A stretch of 64,000 nucleotides of DNA from the NCBI RefSeq assembly GCF_016634425.1, contig NZ_JAEPES010000001.1:496001-560000 (forward strand). The letters run 5' to 3'. The stretch comes from Lacisediminihabitans changchengi. Its GTDB lineage: Bacteria; Actinomycetota; Actinomycetes; Actinomycetales; Microbacteriaceae. The notes below the pieces were generated by a model, which worked only from the letters and a program-made list of their open reading frames with translations, was not told where the DNA came from and did no database searches. Numbering within the stretch: the first letter of the stretch is position 1; each line of letters opens with the position of its first letter. Made by a program: the position numbers and the translations under genes. Below, in pieces: positions 54,421 to 63,264 of the stretch.

Positions 54421-54503
54421 GGCGCCTCGAGTGCGCGCGACGGGCTGAAGCACCTCGAATATCGGGTACCCTCGAAGAAGCGTGAGTGAGGCGCGACCCG
54501 AGT

Positions 54504-54533
54504 TTGACCGGGTGGTCGGTGATCGAGTATTGT
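54504..54533 (+). promoter_or_regulatory. Candidate sigma-70-type promoter for rplU-rpmA
   Basis: TTGACC (54504-54509) and TATTGT (54528-54533) are separated by 18 bp, giving a leader of about 85 nt before rplU. A second TTGACC at 54533 is not well spaced. Confidence 0.45.
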
Positions 54534-54623
54534 TGACCCTTGGTGTGCGCTGGGCTGAGCCCGCAAATCTGCACGCCAGGACTTCTTCCGGAATCTCCTC
54601 CGGTCACATAGTTAGGGTTACAA

Positions 54624-54932
54624 GTGGTTTACGCAGTTGTGCGCGCCGGCGGTCGGCAGGAAAAGGTCGAGGTCGGAACGATCGTCGTCCTTGACCGCAT
54701 CAAGGCAGACAAGAACGGCAACGTCGAGCTCGCTCCCGTGCTGTTCGTCGATGGTGACAAGATCACCCACGAGGCTTCGGCACTCGCGAAGATCACCGTG
54801 ACCGCTGAGGTCGTCGGAGACCTGCGTGGCCCGAAGATCGTCATCCAGAAGTTCAAGAACAAGACCGGGTACAAGAAGCGCCAGGGCCACCGCCAGGAGC
54901 TCACCCGTCTCAAGATCACCAGCATCAAGTAG
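54624..54932 (+). CDS. rplU: 50S ribosomal protein L21
   Basis: L21 binds 23S rRNA in the large subunit. The 102-residue protein has [20 protein letters not shown] at the start, and the family signature near the C-terminus in [16 protein letters not shown]. The start is GTG 54624, about where the family begins. It leads the rplU-rpmA unit, with rpmA 15 bp on. Confidence 0.98.
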   Translation: MVYAVVRAGGRQEKVEVGTIVVLDRIKADKNGNVELAPVLFVDGDKITHEASALAKITVTAEVVGDLRGPKIVIQKFKNKTGYKKRQGHRQELTRLKITSIK

Positions 54933-54947
54933 TCGAGGAGCTGACTA

Positions 54948-55208
54948 ATGGCACACAAAAAGGGCGCAAGCTCCACCCGTAACGGTCGCGATTCCAACGC
55001 TCAGCGCCTCGGCGTGAAGCGCTTCGGCGGCCAGGTCGTCGGCGCCGGCGAGATCATCGTCCGCCAGCGCGGCACGCACTTCCACCCCGGCGTCAACGTC
55101 GGCCGTGGCGGCGACGACACGCTGTTCGCTCTCGCGGCGGGTTCGGTCGAGTTCGGCGCGAAGGGTGGCCGCAAGGTCATCAACATCGTCGCGGCAGCAG
55201 CCGAGTAA
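54948..55208 (+). CDS. rpmA: 50S ribosomal protein L27
   Basis: L27 reaches the peptidyl-transferase centre with its N-terminus. The 86-residue protein begins [20 protein letters not shown] without the cleaved extension found in Firmicutes, and has [18 protein letters not shown] 54948 follows GAGGAG. A UUCG-loop terminator follows. Confidence 0.98.
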   Translation: MAHKKGASSTRNGRDSNAQRLGVKRFGGQVVGAGEIIVRQRGTHFHPGVNVGRGGDDTLFALAAGSVEFGAKGGRKVINIVAAAAE

Positions 55209-55242
55209 CACTCGTCGTCGGCGCACAGCCGACACCCGGTGG

Positions 55243-55270
55243 AGCGAGCTTCGGCTCGCTTTCACCTTTT
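55243..55270 (+). terminator. UUCG-loop terminator after rpmA
   Basis: AGCGAGC, loop TTCG, then GCTCGCT followed by TTCACCTTTT. A second small hairpin (GTCGGC...GCCGAC, 55217-55233) precedes it. It separates rplU-rpmA from obgE, at least in part. Confidence 0.75.
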
Positions 55271-55309
55271 AACCCCAGTTCCAGGCACGACAAAACGAAG
55301 GGATGCGTT

Positions 55310-56860
55310 GTGGCTACCTTCGTTGACCAGGTAACGCTCCACCTCAAGGCGGGCGACGGCGGCGACGGTTGCGTCTCGGTCAAGCGCGAGAAGTTCAAAC
55401 CTCTCGCCGGCCCCGACGGCGGCAATGGCGGAAACGGTGGCGACATCTTCCTCGTCAGCGACAGCTCCGTCACCACGCTCCTCGGCTTCCACCGCGCCCC
55501 GCACCGCAAGTCCGACAAGGGCGGCCCCGGTATGGGTGACCACCGCAACGGTTTCAACGGCGAGGCCGTCGAACTGGCGGTTCCGGTCGGAACCGTGGTC
55601 AAAGACGCCGAGGGCAATGAGCTCATCGATTTCGCCGAGCCCGGCATGCGCTACCTCGCCGCGGCAGGTGGCCAGGGCGGGCTCGGCAACGCCGCTCTCG
55701 CCTCGACCAAGCGCAAAGCGCCGGGCTTCGCACTGCTCGGTACGCCGGGCATCGATGGCGATGTCTACCTCGAGCTCAAAGTCGTGGCGGATGTTGCGCT
55801 CGTCGGTTACCCCTCGGCGGGCAAGTCGAGCCTGGTCGCTGCGGTCTCCGCGGCCAAGCCCAAGATCGCCGACTACCCCTTCACCACCCTGCACCCCAAC
55901 CTCGGCGTCGTTCAGGCGGGCGAGGTTCGCTACACAGTGGCGGATGTCCCCGGCCTCATCGAGGGCGCTAGCGAGGGAAAGGGCCTCGGCCTCGAATTCC
56001 TCCGCCATGTCGAGCGCTGCTCCGCACTGCTGCACGTGCTGGACTGCGCCACGCTCGAACCCGGGCGCGACCCGCTGAGCGACCTCGACGTCATCCTGGG
56101 CGAGCTCGCGGCATACCCTGTGCCGGAGGGTCAGCTGCCGCTGCTCGACCGCCCCCAGCTCATCGCTCTCAACAAGGTCGATGTTCCCGAGGGGCGCGAC
56201 CTCGCCGACCTCGTTCGCCCCGACCTCGAAGCGCGCGGCTACCGCGTGTTCGAGATCTCTGCGGTGAGCCGTGAGGGGCTGCGCGAGCTCTCGTACGCTC
56301 TTGCCGAGCTGGTCGAGAAGCACCGGATCGAGCTCGCCGCCATCCCGGTGGCTCCGCGCATCGTGCTGCGCCCGCGTGCCCAGAACGACGCCGGTTTCGT
56401 CGTGCGTGTCGAAGGCGGTTCCGGCGGCAACGTGTACCGCGTCGTCGGCGGCAAGCCCGAGCGCTGGGTCGCTCAGACCAACTTCAGCAACGAAGAGGCG
56501 ATCGGCTATCTCGCCGAGCGTCTCGCCAAGGGCGGCGTGGAGGACGCGCTGTTCAAGGCCGGCGCGGTCGGCGGTTCGACGGTCATTATCGGTCCGGTCG
56601 AGTTCGACTGGGAGCCGACGCTCACCTCTACCGCGGAGCTCATTGCCGCTCCGCGCGGTACTGACCCGCGTCTGCTGCAGAACGATCGCCCGACGAGCAA
56701 GACCCGTCGCCAGGAGTACCTCGACCGCATGGATGCGAAGGCCGAGGCCCGTGCCGAGCTGGAGCGCGAGCGCGAGGCCGGGCTGTGGCAAGACGACGAG
56801 GGCTTCGCCGTGGTGAACGCTGACACGGATGCCGCGGCTGACGCTCCCAGCGCTGACTGA
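55310..56860 (+). CDS. obgE: GTPase ObgE/CgtA
   Basis: ObgE is a large-subunit assembly and stress GTPase. The 516-residue protein has the Gly-rich Obg fold (about 1-158: [29 protein letters not shown]), the G domain with G1 [14 protein letters not shown] (165-178), G3 [17 protein letters not shown]4 NKVD, and G5 in [10 protein letters not shown], and then a C-terminal OCT domain ([20 protein letters not shown]) followed by an acidic tail. GTG 55310 starts at the family N-terminus. Confidence 0.98.
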   Translation: MATFVDQVTLHLKAGDGGDGCVSVKREKFKPLAGPDGGNGGNGGDIFLVSDSSVTTLLGFHRAPHRKSDKGGPGMGDHRNGFNGEAVELAVPVGTVVKDAEGNELIDFAEPGMRYLAAAGGQGGLGNAALASTKRKAPGFALLGTPGIDGDVYLELKVVADVALVGYPSAGKSSLVAAVSAAKPKIADYPFTTLHPNLGVVQAGEVRYTVADVPGLIEGASEGKGLGLEFLRHVERCSALLHVLDCATLEPGRDPLSDLDVILGELAAYPVPEGQLPLLDRPQLIALNKVDVPEGRDLADLVRPDLEARGYRVFEISAVSREGLRELSYALAELVEKHRIELAAIPVAPRIVLRPRAQNDAGFVVRVEGGSGGNVYRVVGGKPERWVAQTNFSNEEAIGYLAERLAKGGVEDALFKAGAVGGSTVIIGPVEFDWEPTLTSTAELIAAPRGTDPRLLQNDRPTSKTRRQEYLDRMDAKAEARAELEREREAGLWQDDEGFAVVNADTDAAADAPSAD

Positions 56861-56884
56861 ACACGCAAATGACTGAACTGGCGC

Positions 56885-57685
56885 ATGACTGAACCGATTA
56901 CGTCCAGGGCCGAGATCACCTCGGCCCGCCGCATCGTCGTCAAGGTGGGGTCATCCTCTATCAGTGGCGCCAACACGGGGCAGATCGCGCCTCTCGTCGA
57001 CGCCCTCGCCGCCGCGCACGCGCGCGGCTGCGAGGTGATTCTGGTGTCATCCGGCGCGATCGCCACGGGGATGCCCTACCTCAAGCTCGACTCCCGCCCT
57101 ACCGACCTCGCCACCCAGCAGGCGGCGGCGGCGGTTGGGCAGAACCTGCTCATCTACCGCTATCAAGAGAGCATGCGTCGGTTTGGGATCGTCGCGGCCC
57201 AGGTCTTGCTCACCGCCGGTGACCTCGAGAACCCCACCCACCGCGGCAATGCACAGCGCGCGATGGAGCGGTTGCTCGACCTGCGCATCCTGCCGATCGT
57301 GAACGAGAACGACACGGTCGCCACGCACGAGATCCGGTTCGGCGACAACGACCGCCTCGCGGCCCTCGTCTCGCAGCTGGTCCACGCCGACCTGCTCGTG
57401 CTGCTGTCGGATGTCGACGCGCTATACACACGACCACCCCAGTTGCCGGGTGCCCGCCGCATCGATCACGTCGCCTTCGACGAGGATCTGTCGGGCATCG
57501 AGTTCGGTGACATCGGCGCCGCCGGCGTCGGAACCGGGGGAGCGGGCACCAAGGTGGCGGCAGCCCGGCTCGCCGCGTCATCCGGAACCGCCGTGCTGCT
57601 GGCATCCACTTCGCAGGTCGCGGAGGCGCTCGACGGTGCCGACCTCGGCACCTGGTTCGCCGCAGCCCACCCGCCGGTCGAGTAG
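56885..57685 (+). CDS. proB: Glutamate 5-kinase (ProB), without PUA domain
   Basis: ProB phosphorylates glutamate in proline synthesis. It is 266 residues with the amino acid kinase domain only: RRIVVKVGSSSISG, EVILVSSGAIATGM, ENDTVATHEIRFGDNDRLAA and GTGGAGTKVAAARLA. The C-terminal PUA domain of E. coli ProB is absent, as in many actinobacteria. The final residues HPPVE and the stop are inside the first unit of a 38-bp tandem duplication. proA follows after a NERD-domain gene rather than directly. Confidence 0.97.
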   Translation: MTEPITSRAEITSARRIVVKVGSSSISGANTGQIAPLVDALAAAHARGCEVILVSSGAIATGMPYLKLDSRPTDLATQQAAAAVGQNLLIYRYQESMRRFGIVAAQVLLTAGDLENPTHRGNAQRAMERLLDLRILPIVNENDTVATHEIRFGDNDRLAALVSQLVHADLLVLLSDVDALYTRPPQLPGARRIDHVAFDEDLSGIEFGDIGAAGVGTGGAGTKVAAARLAASSGTAVLLASTSQVAEALDGADLGTWFAAAHPPVE

Positions 57686-57757
57686 CGCACGCCGTCTACG
57701 GCGCCCACCCGCCGGTCGAGTAGCGCACGCCGTCTACGGCGTCCGCCTATCGAGACC
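57665..57757. repeat. 38-bp tandem duplication plus GGTCGAGTA/TATCGAGACC palindrome at the proB end
   Basis: Units 57665-57702 and 57703-57740 are identical. The second, with the next bases to 57757, forms an inverted repeat with GGTCGAGTAGCGCACGCCGT on one side and ACGGCGTCCGCCTATCGAGA on the other. GGTCGAGTA...TATCGAGACC is a form I recall as common in Micrococcales intergenic repeats. The proB stop codon TAG lies in the first unit. Confidence 0.85.
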
Positions 57758-57785
57758 AACCGACGAAGTGTCAAGATGGCGCGCG

Positions 57786-57874
57786 GTGCAGTCAACAGGA
57801 TGGGCCCGCCGTTAGTGCCGAATCCATCCTGTTGACGGACGATTCGACGATCTCATCCTGTTTGCGAACGGAGC
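57786..57874 (+). repeat. Dispersed three-arm repeat, copy D (solo)
   Basis: GTGCAGTCAACAGGATGG opens it. Arms: CAACAGG at 57793, CCTGTTG at 57828, CCTGTTT at 57857 (35 and 29 nt apart), with ACGGACGATTCGACGATCTC between the last two. It lies between the proB palindrome and the NERD gene, which together fill the 307-bp gap. Confidence 0.9.
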
Positions 57875-57992
57875 AACCTGCCCGACGTTCCCCGTTCTGG
57901 GGACTGGGTTCCCCGCGACGACCGCCGTAGCGTCAGAGTGGAGAAGCTCGGGGGAGCTATCAGCACGAGGCAGCACGAGGCTCGGGGGAGCA

Positions 57993-58850
57993 ATGGCACA
58001 GGTAGTGACGCGCGCGGCAGACGGTTCGGCGCTCCGCACGAGGATTCCGGCGTTCGACGCCAGCACCGCGTGTCTCGCGGTGCCGACACGCGAGCGCGGC
58101 AGGGTCGGGCGGATGTTCGGCGCGAGCCCGCTGCATCCCGACGCCGTCGCTTCTTTCCGCAAGGCCATCGCAGAACACCGGGTCGCCGCGATCCTGGGCC
58201 GCTTCGGCGCGGACTGGACCATGCTGCACTCGCTCCGGCTTCTCGACGGGTCGGTCATCGACCATCTCGCGGTGGGCCCACGCGGTGTCTACGCGATCAC
58301 GTCCCTCGACCTCCGCGGCGTGAGGGTGCGGGTCGACGACCTGTCGGTCTCCGCCGACGGCGACCGCACCGACCATCTGCGTGACGCGCACTATGTTGCC
58401 GAGCTCGCCGCACGACACCTCAGCGACTTGGCGGGCGTGGCCGTACCCGTCATCCCGGTGGTCGTCATCCGCGCGAAGGAGCTGCGGTTCATCAGTGAGA
58501 GTCCTATCGTCGCCGTGGTCGCACCGATCGAGCTGAGCAGATGGTTGCTGACTCGCCACCGCCGCCTCTCCAGTCGGGTCAGCGCGTACTTCTCCCTGGT
58601 CGCCGAAGACCCCCAGACCTGGCTGGCCGCCCCGGTGTCGAAAGAAGCGGTGTCGAAAGAAACAACGAGCGAGATGCCGAGCGGCGACCCGACCGAGGAG
58701 CCGAGCGACGCCTTCCGCGCATTGCGTCAGCAAGTGGATGCCGCGGCTCGCCGTCGTCGCGTCTGGAAGTCCGCTCTGCTCGGCACGGCCGCGGCCGCCG
58801 CGCTGATCGCGGTGGCTCTCGGTCACGCGACGCTGGTCGCCTTCAGCTGA
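57993..58850 (+). CDS. NERD-domain protein with C-terminal membrane helix
   Basis: The 285-residue protein has a NERD-like (nuclease-related) domain at about 58-140: AAILGRFGADWTMLHSLRL, LDGSVIDHLAVGPRGVYAIT and DHLRDAHYVAELAARHLSD. The Asp in the hydrophobic strand and the following motif fit a PD-(D/E)XK-derived fold, though an expected catalytic Lys is not evident (SLDLRG replaces a K-containing motif), so it may be inactive. A single helix at about 262-283 anchors the C-terminus. ATG 57993 has GGGGGAG upstream. It interrupts proB-proA. Confidence 0.75.
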   Translation: MAQVVTRAADGSALRTRIPAFDASTACLAVPTRERGRVGRMFGASPLHPDAVASFRKAIAEHRVAAILGRFGADWTMLHSLRLLDGSVIDHLAVGPRGVYAITSLDLRGVRVRVDDLSVSADGDRTDHLRDAHYVAELAARHLSDLAGVAVPVIPVVVIRAKELRFISESPIVAVVAPIELSRWLLTRHRRLSSRVSAYFSLVAEDPQTWLAAPVSKEAVSKETTSEMPSGDPTEEPSDAFRALRQQVDAAARRRRVWKSALLGTAAAAALIAVALGHATLVAFS

Positions 58851-58932
58851 CCGGCTGAGCTGACACGCTGACCGGCTGACCGGCTGCCCGGCTGACCGTG
58901 GCTGACCAGCTGACCGGCTGACCGGCTGACCG
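58846..58932. repeat. GCTGACCG minisatellite before proA
   Basis: About nine 8-bp units, some imperfect (for example GCTGCCCG), run from the stop codon of the NERD gene to 30 bp before proA. Copy number is likely to vary between strains and could affect the proA leader. Confidence 0.8.
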
Positions 58933-58962
58933 TCGCGATCTGGGCGCGCGTACAATCGCTGC

Positions 58963-60246
58963 ATGCCTGAGATCGCCGTCGTCGCGCCTTCGCGCACGCA
59001 AAATACGCTGCTCGCTGTGCTCGACGACGCCAGGGTCGCCTCCCGCACGCTCGCCACCGCAACCACCGACCTCAAGAACCGCGCCCTGGCCGCAATCGCC
59101 GATGCCGTTGAGGCGAACGCGGGCCGCATCATCCCGGCCAACGATCTCGACCTGGCGAATGGACGCGAGAACGGTCTGAGTGACGGCCTCCAAGACCGCC
59201 TCCGACTCGATCAGACCCGCTTGACCGCCCTCGCCGACGCCGTTCGACAGATCGCCGCGCTGGCCGACCCGGTGGGCGAGAACGTGCGTGGTCAGAGCTT
59301 GCCGAACGGCCTGAAGCTCAGCGAGGTGCGGGTTCCCTTCGGCGTCGTGGGCGTCATCTACGAGGCCCGCCCGAACGTCACCATCGACATCGCGGCGCTG
59401 GCGCTGAAGAGCGGCAACGCCGTCGTGCTGCGCGGCGGCAGCGCGGCCCAGAATACCAACCGCGTACTGGTCGAGCTGATTCAGGAGTCTCTCGCACGCG
59501 TCGGTCTGCCGGGGGAGTCGGTGCAGACCATCGATGAGTTCGGTCGAGACGGAGCGCATCAACTGATGCAGGCCCGCGGCTACGTCGACGTGCTCATCCC
59601 GCGCGGAAGCGCCGAGCTCATCAGCACCGTCGTCGCCGAATCGACGGTTCCCGTGATCGAAACCGGAGCCGGTGTGGTGCACGTCTTTCTCGACGAGTCG
59701 GCGAATCCGCAGTGGGCGGTGGACATCGTCGCGAACGCCAAGCTCCAGCGCCCGAGTGTCTGCAACGCGCTCGAGACGCTGCTCGTGCACGAGGCGGCGG
59801 CCGAGCGACTGTTGCCCTCCGTGCTGGGAGAGCTGCGGTCATCCGGCGTCACGATTCACGGCGACGAGCGCACCCGTGCGCTGTTCCCGGATGCCGTACC
59901 GGCCACCGAAGAGGACTGGTCGACCGAGTATATGAGCCTCGATCTATCGGTGCGGGTCGTCTCCGGACTCGACGAGGCGCTCGAGCACATCCGCACCTAT
60001 TCGACCGGGCACACCGAGTCGATCGTCACCAACGATCTCGCCAACACGGAGCGCTTTCTGGCCGAGGTCGACTCCGCCGTGGTGATGGTCAACGCCTCGA
60101 CCCGCTTCACCGACGGCGGCGAGTTCGGGTTCGGCGCCGAGGTGGGCATCTCCACCCAGAAGCTCCACGCGCGCGGTCCGATGGGCCTGTCGGAGCTCAC
60201 CAGCACGAAGTGGATCGTGCGAGGGGCCGGCCAGGTGCGCGGCTGA
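58963..60246 (+). CDS. proA: Glutamate-5-semialdehyde dehydrogenase (ProA)
   Basis: ProA reduces glutamyl phosphate to the semialdehyde in proline synthesis. The 427-residue protein has VPFGVVGVIYEARPNVTIDI, ALKSGNAVVLRGGSAAQNTN, and the catalytic Cys at about 267 in QRPSVCNALETLLVHE. The C-terminus has NASTRFTDGGEFGFGAEVGI. ATG 58963 is immediately after the minisatellite with no strong ribosome site. Confidence 0.97.
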   Translation: MPEIAVVAPSRTQNTLLAVLDDARVASRTLATATTDLKNRALAAIADAVEANAGRIIPANDLDLANGRENGLSDGLQDRLRLDQTRLTALADAVRQIAALADPVGENVRGQSLPNGLKLSEVRVPFGVVGVIYEARPNVTIDIAALALKSGNAVVLRGGSAAQNTNRVLVELIQESLARVGLPGESVQTIDEFGRDGAHQLMQARGYVDVLIPRGSAELISTVVAESTVPVIETGAGVVHVFLDESANPQWAVDIVANAKLQRPSVCNALETLLVHEAAAERLLPSVLGELRSSGVTIHGDERTRALFPDAVPATEEDWSTEYMSLDLSVRVVSGLDEALEHIRTYSTGHTESIVTNDLANTERFLAEVDSAVVMVNASTRFTDGGEFGFGAEVGISTQKLHARGPMGLSELTSTKWIVRGAGQVRG

Positions 60247-60349
60247 CGCCGTGCCCGTTGGTAAGATTGTCGCGTTGTACTCGGCGACGTTGTGCCTCGA
60301 GACATTTTTTTGAGTCGTAGTATCCAAAGATTGGGACTGGTGGATTTCG

Positions 60350-60541
60350 GTGCTGAGCACGATCGTTCGCGCTGCTGAGGAGACCTCGCACGCGCTCATC
60401 TTCCCCAACTGGGTCTTTCCGATCATCGCCGCCGTGGTGTTCACGGTGCTCGGCTTCGTCGTCTACAGCTTCCGCGACGTGGCAAACCGTCACAGCGAGA
60501 AGACCGGCGGCAACGCCAGCGGCCACACGACGGATCACTGA
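60350..60541 (+). CDS. Small single-helix membrane protein between proA and nadD
   Basis: The 63-residue protein has one helix ([20 protein letters not shown]) and a polar His/Lys tail. It starts at GTG 60350, with GGTGG upstream. Small proteins of this kind are common here in actinobacteria; function unknown. A TAAGAT box at about 60258 could be its promoter. It ends 14 bp before nadD and is probably in that operon. Confidence 0.8.
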   Translation: MLSTIVRAAEETSHALIFPNWVFPIIAAVVFTVLGFVVYSFRDVANRHSEKTGGNASGHTTDH

Positions 60542-60555
60542 CCACGGCATCTTCC

Positions 60556-61158
60556 GTGACCGAGCCCGCGCAGCGTCGCGCCCGAATCGGAGTGATGGGC
60601 GGCACCTTCGACCCCATCCACCACGGTCACCTGGTGGCGGCCAGCGAGGTCGCCCAGTCGTTCGACCTCGATGAGGTCATCTTCGTTCCCACGGGAACGC
60701 CGTATCAAAAGAGCGGTGTCACCGAAAGCGAGCATCGCTATCTGATGACGGTGATCGCCACCGCCGCCAATCCGCGCTTCAACGTCAGTCGGGTCGACAT
60801 CGATCGGGCAGGCCCGACGTACACCATCGATACCCTGCGCGACCTGCGCGACCTGCACCCCGACGCCGAGCTTTTCTTCATCTCTGGTGCCGACGCCATC
60901 GCCCAGATCTTGGACTGGAAAGACGTTCGCGAGCTATGGTCGCTTGCTCACTTCGTTGCTGTGACTAGGCCGGGACATCAGCTGAGTATTTCCGGTTTAC
61001 CATCCACCGACGTAAGCTTGTTGGAGGTGCCGGCCCTCGCAATCTCCTCTACTGATTGCCGAAGCAGGGTCAGCAGGGGATTCCCGGTGTGGTATTTGGT
61101 CCCCGACGGCGTTGTTCAATACATCTCCAAGCACCACTTGTATCGGAGTGCGACATGA
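60556..61158 (+). CDS. nadD: Nicotinate-mononucleotide adenylyltransferase (NadD)
   Basis: NadD makes deamido-NAD from nicotinate mononucleotide and ATP. The 200-residue protein has [20 protein letters not shown] with the HxGH motif, [10 protein letters not shown], and the C-terminal [16 protein letters not shown] 60556 is chosen; an ATG at 60595 would cut into the first strand. Its stop overlaps the next start (ATGA). Confidence 0.97.
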   Translation: MTEPAQRRARIGVMGGTFDPIHHGHLVAASEVAQSFDLDEVIFVPTGTPYQKSGVTESEHRYLMTVIATAANPRFNVSRVDIDRAGPTYTIDTLRDLRDLHPDAELFFISGADAIAQILDWKDVRELWSLAHFVAVTRPGHQLSISGLPSTDVSLLEVPALAISSTDCRSRVSRGFPVWYLVPDGVVQYISKHHLYRSAT

Positions 61159-62825
61159 CAGCATGGCAAGATCAGCCGCCGCTGAGCAGGCGACAGGTTC
61201 GACAGAACGAACGCAACGGGTCCGCCGACGGACAGCTCGAGGTGGATTCCGCGCGCCCTCGTGAGGGCTGGGATGTCGACGCTCGTCGCGCCGCCACGCC
61301 GGAAAATGTCGCTGCCGGTGACGCCACCGGTACCGCTGGTGACAATGCTGCTGCTACGGATGCTGCGTCAGCAGACCACGCCACAGGTCGCGCCGTCGAC
61401 CAGAGTGCGGTGACTCGTCCCGCTGTCGCCGGAGGGCGTCGGGCGCAGCGCGCCGTCGGCCCCGCAACGGTTGATGACGTCGCCGCCGAGACGCCCGAGG
61501 CTGGTAACCCCGAGCAGACCCCGTACCGAGTGCGTGACTTCAGCCCGGAACAGCGCCCGCGCTTGACGGCGCCGGAATCGGCGGGATGGGCACCGCCCGT
61601 CACCCCGTCTGATCTCGACAATCGCGCGCAGTCAGCCGCGTTCCCGCCTCCGGCATCGCCCACAGCTGTCGTGATGCCCCCGATCGTTCCGGTCGCACCC
61701 GTCGCCGGCACAGCGGAAACCTCGGTCGTCCCGCTCACCCGCCGCGAGCGTCGCGCTCTCGAGCAGCGCGGCCTGGTGCGCCCGCCGGTCGAGTTCGCTC
61801 CGGTTGCCGCGCCGGCCGCCGAGTCTTCGGCGATTGCTGCCGCCGAGCTGCCCGCGGCGTTCGATGACCTGCTCGCGCCGACATCCACCGCCCCGGTCCA
61901 GGCCGACGTGGTCGAGACCGTCGCTCCGCCAGCCCTAGTAGATCCGCTGATCTCTCCCGCGACATCCTCGTCCGACGTGGCCGCCCAGAACCTGGTTCTC
62001 GGCGAGTCGCTCTCCCTGCTCGACCTCCCCGCCGAGGAGCAGGCTTCGGCCGCTCCGGTGCGGCTGCGCGACCGCTTCCGTCGGCAGTCGGCTCCGGTCG
62101 AGACGGCTGCTGTCGAGGACGACGAGGTCATCGTCGCGGAGATCGTCGAGGCTCCTGTCGCTCCTAAGGCTCCTGAGCTTCCTGCAAGCGCCGTTGCTCA
62201 GCCCGCGCCGAGTGCGGAGGCTCGCCTCGCCCCACAACCCGTTGATCAGGCACCCGTTGCGCCAGCGCCCGTAATCACTCCGGCGTCAGCCCCGGTAGCC
62301 GAATCGCCGGCAGAACCGAGCACCGAGACCGGGAGCTTCGTACCGCCGGTCGGTCACTGGTCCACCCAGGCCAGCATCGATGACGACGAGCAGTTTCAGC
62401 AGCAGCCCCTCGCGCGCAACATCGGTGCGACCAGCGGCGCAATCACCACCAATGCCCTGGTCATCCCGTCCCTCCCCTCGGAGGAATTGCTGCGCCCGCT
62501 CGGCGCTACCGGCGAGATCCTGATCACCGGCTCCATCGACCTGCCTCGCAGCATGGGCGCAACCGGCGCCCACCCCGCCCGGTACGACCACTCCGACGTC
62601 GACGCCCTGCTGGACGCCGACGACCGCGAGGATGCGCACCCCGAATCAGCCCCCGTGCGCGCCATCCGCGCCGTGAGCACCCACACCTCCACCCGTGGCG
62701 TCATGGACGCCCGCAAACCCAAGGGCAATTCGCGACTGCCGATCATCTTCGGCATCATCGGTGCCGCGTTGGTCGTCGGAATCGTCGCCCTCGTCGTCGC
62801 TGGAATGGTTTTCAAGATCTTCTAG
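61155..62825 (+). CDS. Large low-complexity protein with C-terminal membrane anchor
   Basis: The 556-residue protein is mostly Ala/Pro/Val/Glu-rich and looks disordered. It contains [13 protein letters not shown] near the start and [13 protein letters not shown] at about 195-208, and ends in one helix ([20 protein letters not shown]) with few residues after it. Most of the chain is thus cytoplasmic. ATG 61155 overlaps the nadD stop. Proteins like this lie between nadD and rsfS in other Microbacteriaceae; function unknown. It shares the TRRERRA motif with the protein at 31365-32729. Confidence 0.75.
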   Translation: MTAWQDQPPLSRRQVRQNERNGSADGQLEVDSARPREGWDVDARRAATPENVAAGDATGTAGDNAAATDAASADHATGRAVDQSAVTRPAVAGGRRAQRAVGPATVDDVAAETPEAGNPEQTPYRVRDFSPEQRPRLTAPESAGWAPPVTPSDLDNRAQSAAFPPPASPTAVVMPPIVPVAPVAGTAETSVVPLTRRERRALEQRGLVRPPVEFAPVAAPAAESSAIAAAELPAAFDDLLAPTSTAPVQADVVETVAPPALVDPLISPATSSSDVAAQNLVLGESLSLLDLPAEEQASAAPVRLRDRFRRQSAPVETAAVEDDEVIVAEIVEAPVAPKAPELPASAVAQPAPSAEARLAPQPVDQAPVAPAPVITPASAPVAESPAEPSTETGSFVPPVGHWSTQASIDDDEQFQQQPLARNIGATSGAITTNALVIPSLPSEELLRPLGATGEILITGSIDLPRSMGATGAHPARYDHSDVDALLDADDREDAHPESAPVRAIRAVSTHTSTRGVMDARKPKGNSRLPIIFGIIGAALVVGIVALVVAGMVFKIF

Positions 62826-62886
62826 ATCTTGTGCGCCGTCTGCCTGTGACATCCGTTTCTTACTCTTCTTTCTCCGTTAGGACTCC

Positions 62887-63264
62887 GTGACCGCGACCGA
62901 CCATGCCCGCGAACTGCTTCACATCGCCGCCAATGCTGCCGACTCCAAGCAGGCTGAGGATCTTGTCGCTCTCGACGTCTCCGGCCCGCTTCCGCTGACC
63001 GACATTTTCCTTCTCGCCACGGGACGCAACGAGCGCAACGTCGTCGCGATCGCCGGCGAGATCGAAGACAAGCTCATCGAGGCTGGCCACAAGCCGCTAC
63101 GTCGCGAGGGCCGCGCCGAGGGGCGCTGGATCCTGCTCGACTTCGGAGACCTCGTGGTTCACGTCTTCCACGAGGAAGACCGCATGTACTACTCGCTCGA
63201 GCGCCTCTGGAAAGACTGCCCGGTCATCGCGATCGACGTTCCCGTTCGCGAGAACGCCGACTGA
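62887..63264 (+). CDS. rsfS: Ribosomal silencing factor RsfS
   Basis: RsfS binds L14 and stops subunit joining when nutrients are scarce. The 125-residue protein has VALDVSGPLPLTDIFLLATG, EGRAEGRWILLDFGDLVVHV and FHEEDRMYYSLERLWKDCP. GTG 62887 follows GTTAGGACTCC. It overlaps the next gene by 4 bp. Confidence 0.97.
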   Translation: MTATDHARELLHIAANAADSKQAEDLVALDVSGPLPLTDIFLLATGRNERNVVAIAGEIEDKLIEAGHKPLRREGRAEGRWILLDFGDLVVHVFHEEDRMYYSLERLWKDCPVIAIDVPVRENAD

